This document shows, piece by piece, positions 12,895 to 20,143 of a stretch of 20,530 nucleotides of DNA. Origin of the DNA: a virus; IMG/VR virus record IMGVR_UViG_3300048597_000643, positions 1 to 20,530 of that record; one strand, written 5' to 3'. Made by a program: the position numbers and the translations under genes. Below the pieces are notes generated by a model. The model ran no database searches and was not told the origin of the DNA. It worked only from the letters and a program-made list of their open reading frames with translations. Position 1 is the stretch's first letter. Every line of letters begins with the position of its first letter.

Positions 12895-15594
12895 TCACCC
12901 CAGCCGCGCAAAGGCCGTTCGCTCGTCCGGCCCTATGATCAGCCGCCGCGCTCCCACTCCCGCCACCGGCACACTCAACAGGGCAACGTCGCCGCCCAGG
13001 CCATGCACCGCACGGTCCGGCACCAGCACGGCGCCCCCCGGTTCCAGCGTCGGCGAGGACGTCAGCACCACATGGCCGGCCGCCAAAGGCGTCAGCGCCA
13101 CACTCAGCAACAGGGCTGATGTCGAAGCCCTGCTCGCAAGCATCCCGCCCGCCGGCGCCAGGCTTGCCACCGCCATCAGCGCCGGCCCATCGGCAAAATG
13201 TCCATGGCGCGCATTCATCGGCATCAGCCCCGCGCCGGTCACCACCCCGGGTGCCGTAGAGTGCACAGCATGTCCGGTCGGATCCGGCACCAAAGCCAGC
13301 GCCGCCACCGCCTGCTCATAAGCCCCAGCAGCGCCGGACGTCATGCGCGCCACGCCCAGCAAATCCCGGTCGGTGTTGCTGTTCGTCACCCGCCCCAGCA
13401 CCGGAGAGCCAGAGGCCGGACGATAATCACCGCCGCCCGTATTCGCGCCAAAGCCCGAACGGTCGTCTGTCACCAACGGGTCAAACGGCGCCGCCAGATT
13501 TTGCGATGAGCGCAGCCCGTAGAAACTTCGCGGGAAGGCAGACAGGGGAACAACCGCGCGCCCGCTGTCAAAATTGCCTTCGTGCATCACCCCATTGTCA
13601 TCAGACCACCCGCCGATCAGATGCGGGCGATAGCCAAAGGTGCCGTCCAGAAACTTGTCGTGCTTGGTCGGGTTGCTGTCCCACAAATTATTGGCGATGC
13701 GGTTGCAGAACAGGTCGCTGTTGATCGAAGAACTGCCGCTGTTCGGGTCATTATAAATGGCGTTCGCCCGCTCACCGACAACGGTGTTGTTTTCAATGAT
13801 GTTGTAATGAACCGAAACAGCGGCCCCTTCTCCAATCGCAAACATCGGTTGCGAGCCGGAGCGGTTGAACATCTCGAACACATTGCCGACAATGGCCATG
13901 CGGCGGACGCTCGGATAGGTCGTGCCTGCGGTGGCCGTCGGCACCAGGGTCAGCAACAACGCCCGGCTGCGATGCGCCCGTATGTCGTTGTAGGCAATGA
14001 TGTTGTCCTCACAGCCCTCCAAATCCGTCTCACGCGTGTAGTTGCCCACCGCGACGAGTGTGTTGGAGGTCAGGTCATCGTCGCGCCCGATCCACTTGCT
14101 CGTCAAAATGCAGGCGGCCCGCGCCGTGCGGCTGAACTCGCACTTGCGGATCAAGCCGAACAGCATCGTGGAGCTGCCCATGCCGACGCCAGAGCGCCAC
14201 CAGCGCGTTCGCGCCGCGTCCACGGAAGCCTGCCCCAAAATCGGGGCCGCTGCGATAATCCCGCCGCTGCTGCCCTCAAAGCCCGCGCGGCCCCGCACAA
14301 TCACATTGTCCAGCGTCACAAAAACAAAGTTCTGCGAGATCGCCGTGCTTGGCCCGATTTCAATCGTGCAGCTTTCAAACTGCCCCAAAGTGGCAAAAAA
14401 GGTCGCGTTCGGCGAGACGGTTTGCACAATGCAGTTTTCACGCGGGTTCGCGTTATCGGGGTCGCCGATAACTCTGACCGGAATTTCAATGGTATTGAGC
14501 GGGAAGGTGATCGCCGCGCCCGTCAATTCGTTGACGCCCGATGCCAAAACAATCGTCGCGCCGTCGCAGGTGCGCGTGCCTCCGCCCCGCCCATTGGCAG
14601 CCGGAAGGGTCTTGTTCGCCAACTGGAGCGCCTGAAACGCCGTCCGCACCGTGCGAGGCTTGGACGCAGCCGCGACCGCTCTTGCCCCTGCCAGCGTCGT
14701 TTGCACCATCGCCGAAGATGCGGTTGTCGTGCCGTTGACGCTGTCGATCACAATCCATTGATTGCGGTAACGATTGCCCGTCGGGTCAAAGCCGACAACG
14801 TAAGGCCGCTCCGCCCCCACACCCCGGCCCGACAAGATGGTCGCCATCGAGCGCGTGCCAGCCGGGTCCGTTGTCCGCATGGCCCCGAGCCACGGATACA
14901 CCTCCGCGTCACAGCGCAGAAGCCCCGCCGTCAGCGCGGTCGCAGTCGTCGGGTCGACCTCCACCGTATAGCAGCGCAGATTGTCGCCATAGTCATTGTC
15001 GGTGCCCAGCGCCGTCGCCCACACCGTCTTCGTGTTGGTTCCGTCCGTCACCGTGAACTTGACGCCCGCCACCGGCTCGAAGCCAAGCGGATGATGCGAC
15101 ATGACCACCAGCGAAAGACGGAACGCGCCCTGAACCACCTGAAGACGCAGTCGCGCCCAACGCATGATCGGCACAGGGGCCACCAGCGTTGAATTATTGG
15201 TGACGCTGATCCCGGTCGCCGCATCCTCGCCCGTCCGCCACCCGGCCAGCACATCAAGCAGCAGGCTCGTGTCGGTCGCATAGACATGGTTCGAAAGGGC
15301 GATACGCACGCGCCGTTGCCCGCCGCCAATGTCCTCCTCGTCAAGCACGTCAACGGTGGGGTTCAGCGGATCGACCGGCAGCCGCAGCGCCCTTGTGGCC
15401 GGAATGGACCGCGCCAGCGTGCCCGATACCGCCTCGCCGCCCGACTTCACAAACCCGGGATGCGACGAGCGCAGCACCACACGCGGCGAGGCGTCCGGGG
15501 CTAGCGCATAATCGCCAAAGCCCCCGGCACCGCCGCTCACCACCAGCTGCAAAACCCAGCCGTTGCTTTCCACTGCTGCCGAAACAATCGCCAT
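12895..15594 (-). CDS. Right-handed parallel beta-helix spike/fibre-like protein
   Basis: This 899-residue protein has three parts. Residues 1-320 are beta-rich with Trp/Thr/Gly strands and no recognised enzyme motif. Residues 320-760 form a beta-helix region with spaced N-N/N-x-I turns (NIIAYNDIRAHRS, NIIENNTVVGE, NRIANNLWDSN), ending with DYRPASGSPVLGRV and GAAGAYEQ, a closing motif common in secreted beta-helix and polysaccharide-lyase-like proteins. Residues 766-899 are six degenerate repeats. There is no signal peptide, as expected for a particle protein. It begins at 15594 (AAAAGG about 7-8 nt upstream), 114 bp after the capsid gene. A head or tail spike that binds or cuts surface polysaccharide is inferred; no active site is identified. 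The central part is lower in GC than its ends. Confidence 0.82.
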   Translation of the reverse strand: MAIVSAAVESNGWVLQLVVSGGAGGFGDYALAPDASPRVVLRSSHPGFVKSGGEAVSGTLARSIPATRALRLPVDPLNPTVDVLDEEDIGGGQRRVRIALSNHVYATDTSLLLDVLAGWRTGEDAATGISVTNNSTLVAPVPIMRWARLRLQVVQGAFRLSLVVMSHHPLGFEPVAGVKFTVTDGTNTKTVWATALGTDNDYGDNLRCYTVEVDPTTATALTAGLLRCDAEVYPWLGAMRTTDPAGTRSMATILSGRGVGAERPYVVGFDPTGNRYRNQWIVIDSVNGTTTASSAMVQTTLAGARAVAAASKPRTVRTAFQALQLANKTLPAANGRGGGTRTCDGATIVLASGVNELTGAAITFPLNTIEIPVRVIGDPDNANPRENCIVQTVSPNATFFATLGQFESCTIEIGPSTAISQNFVFVTLDNVIVRGRAGFEGSSGGIIAAAPILGQASVDAARTRWWRSGVGMGSSTMLFGLIRKCEFSRTARAACILTSKWIGRDDDLTSNTLVAVGNYTRETDLEGCEDNIIAYNDIRAHRSRALLLTLVPTATAGTTYPSVRRMAIVGNVFEMFNRSGSQPMFAIGEGAAVSVHYNIIENNTVVGERANAIYNDPNSGSSSINSDLFCNRIANNLWDSNPTKHDKFLDGTFGYRPHLIGGWSDDNGVMHEGNFDSGRAVVPLSAFPRSFYGLRSSQNLAAPFDPLVTDDRSGFGANTGGGDYRPASGSPVLGRVTNSNTDRDLLGVARMTSGAAGAYEQAVAALALVPDPTGHAVHSTAPGVVTGAGLMPMNARHGHFADGPALMAVASLAPAGGMLASRASTSALLLSVALTPLAAGHVVLTSSPTLEPGGAVLVPDRAVHGLGGDVALLSVPVAGVGARRLIIGPDERTAFARLG
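12898..13299 (-). repeat. Six degenerate 21-24-residue repeats at the C-terminus of the beta-helix protein
   Basis: Residues 766-899 can be cut into six units with the pattern L-x-P-x-x-x-x-H-x-x-x-x-x-x-(A/P)-L: for example LALVPDPTGHAVHSTAPG, AGLMPMNARHGHFADGPA, GAVLVPDRAVHGLGGDVA. Similar H-spaced repeats occur in phage fibre proteins. The later units are more diverged and the last ends in PDERTAFARLG. Confidence 0.6.
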
Positions 15595-15616
15595 GGGTCA
15601 GCCTTTTCAGATAATT

Positions 15617-15663
15617 GGGTCCCGCCCCGACGGCCACCAAAGCCGCAGGTCAGGACGGGACCC
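15617..15663 (-). other. Hairpin between capsid and beta-helix genes
   Basis: In the 114-bp gap, GGGTCCCG (15617-15624) pairs perfectly with CGGGACCC (15656-15663), and CGGC/GCCG inside the loop can form a second short stem. No T-tract follows on the minus strand. It could stabilise the capsid mRNA 3' end, allow partial termination, or mark an insertion junction. No gene is seen in this gap. Confidence 0.5.
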
Positions 15664-15708
15664 CTTCACACACCCACCTTCAGGGGGGCTCAAATGCTCA
15701 AAAGTCGA

Positions 15709-16818
15709 TCAGACGCTGAAGCGCATCAGCTTGATCGCCCGGCTGTCGACCACAGCCCCGCCAATCCGACGCGTTGCATAAAAATGCACAAACGGCTTGC
15801 GGGTATAAGGATCGCGCAACACCAGAGTCTCCCGGCGCTGGGCAATCAGATAGCCGGCCCGGAAGTTGCCAAACGCGATCGACAGGCTGTCGGCAGCCAC
15901 ATCGGGCATCGCATCGGCCTCCACCACCGGATAGCCCAGCAGCGTCGCCGGCTGCTCTGCGCTCAGCGAAGGCTGCCAGATAAAGCCCCCGCTGCTGTCC
16001 TTCATCTTGCGAATGCGCGCCAGCGTCGAGGCGTTCATCACCCAGCTCGCCCCTTGGCGATATGGCGCCGCCAGCGCCTGCACCAGGTCGATCAGCCGGT
16101 CCTGCGGATTGCTGGCCGCAAAAGCGCCCGCCGCCCCCGAGGTCACAAACTGCAGCGTCCCAAAGGCCCGCACCGCATCCCCCGTCGCCGCATTGGGAGC
16201 CGCCAAAAACCCGCGCGGCTTGTTCACCCCGTCTCCGGACACAAAGGCCACACCCTCGGCGCGCGCAAACTCGCGGCCAATCTCCTCGCCCAGCCACGCT
16301 TCCACATCAAACATCGCGTCATCGAGCATCGCCTGGCTCGCCGCCGGATTGGCATAAAGCTCGCCCATCGGCGGTGCGATCTCGGCAAAGTCCGGCGTCT
16401 CCGTCTCAGGACGCACCGCCGTCTCGCTCACCCAGCCCGAAACAACGCCCGTCGTGGTAATCAGCTTGCGATAATTGGCCGAGCCGACATCCACGACCTG
16501 CGCAATGGCCCGGATCGGCGATGCCGCGTTCAGCACCCGGTCGATCACGGCGTCGATCTCCACCGGAACGGCCAGCCCGCCCTTGGCCGGCGTGCCGATG
16601 CTGGCGGCCTTCATCTCGGCCCCCGCATCGCCGCCCTTGCGCAGCCAGTCGCCGTCGCCAGCCGATTTCGCGCCCGATAGCGCCGGACGCTCCACAGCAC
16701 GCGCCGAAACCACGCCCGACAAGCGGCTCACCTCGGCCCGCAGCGCCACAACCTCATCATGCGCCTCAACACGATCAAACACCGCTTCCAGCGGTTCAGC
16801 CTTCATCTCATAGTCCAT
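15709..16818 (-). CDS. HK97-family major capsid protein, gp5-like
   Basis: This 369-residue protein builds the head shell. Residues 1-50 are a coiled-coil scaffold (delta) region (EAVFDRVEAHDEVVALRAEV) normally removed by the upstream protease. The rest shows HK97-fold motifs: VEIDAVIDRVLNAASPIRAI, TETPDFAEIAPPMGELYANP, a G-loop and A-domain end (GNFRAGYLIAQRRETLVLRD, FYATRRIGGAVVDSRAIKLM). The ATG at 16818 shares one base with the protease stop (TGATG) and has GAGGAG 8 nt upstream. The length fits the family. Confidence 0.95.
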   Translation of the reverse strand: MDYEMKAEPLEAVFDRVEAHDEVVALRAEVSRLSGVVSARAVERPALSGAKSAGDGDWLRKGGDAGAEMKAASIGTPAKGGLAVPVEIDAVIDRVLNAASPIRAIAQVVDVGSANYRKLITTTGVVSGWVSETAVRPETETPDFAEIAPPMGELYANPAASQAMLDDAMFDVEAWLGEEIGREFARAEGVAFVSGDGVNKPRGFLAAPNAATGDAVRAFGTLQFVTSGAAGAFAASNPQDRLIDLVQALAAPYRQGASWVMNASTLARIRKMKDSSGGFIWQPSLSAEQPATLLGYPVVEADAMPDVAADSLSIAFGNFRAGYLIAQRRETLVLRDPYTRKPFVHFYATRRIGGAVVDSRAIKLMRFSV

Positions 16819-17252
16819 CAGTCCGTCTCCTCTGCCACCATCGAAAGCCCCAAAACCCGAGCGAGTGGCTGCATCGGGAAGGTCACCAAAGAAACCTCGA
16901 CAAGTTCAACCCGCTCCAGCGCCCGCACGCCGCGCAGCCGGTCCCGGCGGCTTGCCTTCACCCGGTATCCAAACGACAGGCCATCGATTGCGCCTGCCTT
17001 CAGCAACCGCACCACCTGCTCGCCGCGCCCGCTCGCCACCACCCGCGCCACCACGCGCAAGCCGCGCGCATCCTCCTTGGCACTCTCCACAAACCCCACA
17101 GGTTCGCGCACATCATGCTGCCAAAGCAGCGGTACCCGTCCCGGAAGCACCTCGGACAAAGCTCCCGAAAAAGCTCCCGGCATCACCACATCGCCGCCCG
17201 TGTCCGCCACGCCGAACACACTCGCATAGCCCGCCAGCCGCAGATCCTGCAT
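16818..17252 (-). CDS. HK97-type prohead protease (peptidase S78), gp4-like
   Basis: This 144-residue serine protease matures the capsid by cutting the scaffold region of the major capsid protein. His46 lies in LLWQHDVREPVG and Ser93 in IDGLSFGYRV, the two conserved catalytic motifs; an acidic partner is likely in ELVEVSLVTFP. It is compact, as in GTAs. The ATG at 17252 has GGGAGGA 8 nt upstream and begins 3 nt after the previous gene. Confidence 0.94.
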   Translation of the reverse strand: MQDLRLAGYASVFGVADTGGDVVMPGAFSGALSEVLPGRVPLLWQHDVREPVGFVESAKEDARGLRVVARVVASGRGEQVVRLLKAGAIDGLSFGYRVKASRRDRLRGVRALERVELVEVSLVTFPMQPLARVLGLSMVAEETD

Positions 17253-17255
17253 CGC

Positions 17256-17561
17256 TCAAATCCTCCCGCGTTCGATCAGCCCCAGCTTGAACGCCAGCCC
17301 CAGCAGCAGCAGCGCCGCCATCATCCGCACCACCCAGCTCACCGCCGCATTCACCGCCGATTTCTTCGCATCCCGCCACCCCTGGATCAGCTGGCGAAGC
17401 TGCACGATGTCCGATCCCGCCGTCGCATCGCGCAGCCCCACCATCTCCAGCGCGCGGCTGGCGCCTACCTCGCTGGCTTCCTCCACAAGCGCGCGCAGCG
17501 TCACTCGCGCCGCACCCTCGGCCTCGGCCTGCGCCACCAGCCCCTCCAGCATCGCCGTCAT
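17256..17561 (-). CDS. Small membrane-anchored protein, DUF6127-like
   Basis: This 101-residue protein has a charged helical N-terminal two thirds (LVAQAEAEGAARVTLRALVE; DIVQLRQLIQGWRDAKKSAV) and one C-terminal transmembrane helix (about 71-93, WVVRMMAALLLLGLAFKLGL). It resembles DUF6127, a family I recall from sphingomonads beside GTA-like portal genes; that name is from memory. Its function is unknown. A membrane protein inside a head-gene block could tether assembly at the inner membrane or be a release factor, but nothing shows this. It overlaps the portal stop by 4 nt (ATGA). Confidence 0.75.
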   Translation of the reverse strand: MTAMLEGLVAQAEAEGAARVTLRALVEEASEVGASRALEMVGLRDATAGSDIVQLRQLIQGWRDAKKSAVNAAVSWVVRMMAALLLLGLAFKLGLIERGRI

Positions 17562-18727
17562 CGCGCCGCCTCAAGCCCAAGCAGCGCCCGCTTCTCCGCA
17601 TCGGTCAAAAACGCCGCGCCCGAAACCTGCGACCACAGCCGCTCCCGGTCCGCGGAAAGCGCCGGCACCGCATCCAGATCGACCCGCACCTCAAGCCCCG
17701 GCCACCAGTGTCGCAAATGCGCCGACAGCGCCTGCAAGATTCGCCCTGTCAGCGGCAACAGCGTCAGCCGCCACAGCGCCACATTCGCTTCCTTATAGTT
17801 GGAATAGGTCGCATCCCCCGCCAGCCCCAGCAGCAGCGGCGGCACCCCGAACGCCAGCGCAATCTCGCGCGCCGCCGCATCCTTGGCCTTGGCAAAGTCC
17901 ATTTCCGCCGGCGTCAGGCTCATCGCCTGCCAGCTCAAGCCGCCCTCCAGAAGCATCGGCCGCCCGGCATTGCCAGCGCCCGAAAAACCCGCCTCCATCT
18001 CCGCCTTCAGCCGCTCAAACTGCTCAGCCGAAAGCGCCGACCCATCGCCAGGCTGGTACACCACCGCCCCCGAAGGCCGCGCCGCATTGTCGAGCAGCGC
18101 CCGGTTCCACTGCGAGGCGGCATTGTGCATCGTCACCGCCGCCTCCGCCGCCCCCAGGCACCCCAGGCCATAATGGTCATCGAGCGGATGAAAGCCCCGA
18201 ATATGCAAAAGCCCGGCATCCTCGCCCCGGTTCTCCGGCGCATAGCGCGTCACCGTATCACCAGCCCGGTACAAATAGGCCTCAGGCCATCCTTTGGCAT
18301 CAAGCGCCACCGTCACCCGCTCGGGCCGCAGCGCATAAAGGGCAGCCGGCAGCCCGTCCGCTCCGCACGCCACCTCCACATAGGCATTGCCGTGCAGCAA
18401 AAGCTGTGCGGTCAGCGTCTCCATCAGCCCCGGCCCCGAAGCCCCGCAGCCACAGCTCTGCAGCAGCGCCAGCGCCGGATGCCCAGCCGGATTCGAAACC
18501 AGCGGCGCCCCGCCCGCCCCTTCGCTCAACAGCCGCACCGCCCGCGCCGCCACCGGATTCTTCAGATAAGACGCACGCACCTGTGCCTCATAGCTTCTCG
18601 GTGCGCCGTCTCCGCGCCCCATGTCGGCCCCGGACCAGGGGTGCGCCCAGCTCGGCGCATACCCCGCCATCTTCGCCGCCACGCCGTCCGTCGCGCGTGC
18701 CTTGGTCCGCCAGAATGCCAAATTCAT
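17558..18727 (-). CDS. HK97-family phage portal protein, gp3-like
   Basis: This 389-residue protein forms the dodecameric portal through which DNA enters the head. Diagnostic motifs are YLKNPVAARAVRLLSEG, LLLHGNAYVEV, DHYGLGCLGAAEAAV, and PPLLLGLAGDATYSNYKEAN. It ends with LTDAEKRALLGLEA, standard for the family. The ATG at 18727 has GGAGGGG just upstream; a reading back to 18799 would extend into the terminase gene and adds no family-like sequence. It is followed by a 4-nt overlap with the membrane protein gene. Confidence 0.94.
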   Translation of the reverse strand: MNLAFWRTKARATDGVAAKMAGYAPSWAHPWSGADMGRGDGAPRSYEAQVRASYLKNPVAARAVRLLSEGAGGAPLVSNPAGHPALALLQSCGCGASGPGLMETLTAQLLLHGNAYVEVACGADGLPAALYALRPERVTVALDAKGWPEAYLYRAGDTVTRYAPENRGEDAGLLHIRGFHPLDDHYGLGCLGAAEAAVTMHNAASQWNRALLDNAARPSGAVVYQPGDGSALSAEQFERLKAEMEAGFSGAGNAGRPMLLEGGLSWQAMSLTPAEMDFAKAKDAAAREIALAFGVPPLLLGLAGDATYSNYKEANVALWRLTLLPLTGRILQALSAHLRHWWPGLEVRVDLDAVPALSADRERLWSQVSGAAFLTDAEKRALLGLEAAR

Positions 18728-18773
18728 CGGCCCCTCCATCTTGTCAGCCCGCCGCCACGGCAGGCAAGAATTT

Positions 18774-20084
18774 TCAGATCCCGCGCACCGATGGCGCACC
18801 CGCCCTTGGTCCCAGCATCAACGCGCTCAGCGCCCACACCAGCGCATCGGCACGGTCGGGAGACTGTCCCGGCCCGGCATAAACCCCATTCGCCAGCAGC
18901 CCGCACAGCTGGTCCTCCAGCGCCGGAAACGAACCATAATGGAACACCTTGCCCTGCCCATACAGGCTCGCCACAGGCTCGGCGCGCGCCACCTTGCCGC
19001 GCGCCGCACGCACCGCTGTCAGCGGCAGATGGGCATCCACCGCCCGCAATTGCGCCACCACCATGTCGCCACCATTGTTCACCTCGGCAATCACCCTGTC
19101 GGCGCGCCACCGGTCCGCCGCAGACACCACGGCGCGCGCCCAGCTCTCCGGCCGCGCGCCCTGCACCGAGGCATCTTCCAAAACCCAGCCCCGCCCATTT
19201 TCGTCGAGGCCCGTCACCACAATCCCGCACACGCCGTCCACCGCCCCCGCGGGCGGGTCGACGCCGACCACAACCCGCGCCAGCGGTGGCCAGGCCGTGC
19301 GCTTCTGCTGCTCCAGAAGCGCCCGCGTCCACAACGCCCCCTCGATCGTCTCCACAAGCTCGCCGTCCAACTCCTGCCGCCCCACAAGGCTGCCGCCAAA
19401 GCGCGCCTCCAGCGCATCGAGAAAAGTCGCCGGCAAATTCTTGCCGTTGTCGCGCATCCGCCCCCGCGTCACCACCACACCCGGCTCGATCAACAGCCGC
19501 TTCAGCCAGTCGAGCGGCAACGGCGTTGTCGTCAAAAGCAATTGCGGACGCACCCCCAGCCGCGTCGACAGGCGCAAATTGGTCAGGGCCTCCTCGGCGC
19601 GCGGCCAATGCGCAAATTCGTCCCCCCAACCATAATCAAACTGCCCGCCGCGCAGCCCATCGGGGTCTCCGCCCGAATAGAGTCGCGCTGTCGATCCGTT
19701 CGCCCAGGCCAATTGATGAAGGCTCGAAAAATACCGCAACCCGGCATCAGGCGGCGCCAATGCCAATAGCCCCGATTCCCCTTCCACCATCACCGATCTG
19801 GCACTTTCCAGGCTCGCCCCCACCAGCGCAAAACGGCGCGGCGCGCCCTTCGCCTGCGCCAGAACCCATTCCGCTCCGGCGCGCGTCTTGCCAAAGCCCC
19901 GGCCCGCCAAAATTGCCCAGATCGACCAATCGCCCGGCGGCGGAAGTTGCGCGCGTCGCAGCCGTCCCGCCCCCGTCAAAGCCTTTATCACCACTTCAAC
20001 ACCAAAACGGTTCACCAGCGCCAGCCGGTCGTGTTGCGGCAGCAAGGCCCAAAGCTCCGCCACCGACGCTTCTTCACACGCCAT
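18774..20084 (-). CDS. terL: Terminase large subunit, gp2-like
   Basis: This 436-residue enzyme is the ATP-driven DNA-packaging motor and headful nuclease. In the ATPase half, the Walker A motif is AGRGFGKT (60-67), Walker B ends in Asp155-Glu156 (YGWGDE), and the coupling motif is TTTP (185-188). In the nuclease half, Asp276 (VVGVD), Glu334 (AEVNNGG) and Asp410/Asp413 (SPDRADAL) are in the expected order. All key residues are present, so it should be active. The ATG at 20084 is preceded by GGGGGG; a TTG seven codons earlier is rejected. A 59-bp gap separates it from the small terminase. The sequence is GTA/HK97-type. Confidence 0.95.
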   Translation of the reverse strand: MACEEASVAELWALLPQHDRLALVNRFGVEVVIKALTGAGRLRRAQLPPPGDWSIWAILAGRGFGKTRAGAEWVLAQAKGAPRRFALVGASLESARSVMVEGESGLLALAPPDAGLRYFSSLHQLAWANGSTARLYSGGDPDGLRGGQFDYGWGDEFAHWPRAEEALTNLRLSTRLGVRPQLLLTTTPLPLDWLKRLLIEPGVVVTRGRMRDNGKNLPATFLDALEARFGGSLVGRQELDGELVETIEGALWTRALLEQQKRTAWPPLARVVVGVDPPAGAVDGVCGIVVTGLDENGRGWVLEDASVQGARPESWARAVVSAADRWRADRVIAEVNNGGDMVVAQLRAVDAHLPLTAVRAARGKVARAEPVASLYGQGKVFHYGSFPALEDQLCGLLANGVYAGPGQSPDRADALVWALSALMLGPRAGAPSVRGI

Positions 20085-20143
20085 CAGGCCCCCCGATGCT
20101 GTCAATTCTGTCTGCGCATAGCCACCGTCATCGGTAGCCGCGC

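Noticed and set aside
17708-20137. Very long open frames on the plus strand opposite the terminase, portal and other genes (also about 10281-12197 and 7455-8753)
   Set aside because: They are antisense shadows of well-supported minus-strand genes in GC-rich DNA. Their translations are Pro/Arg/Ser/His-rich low-complexity sequence without recognisable domains.
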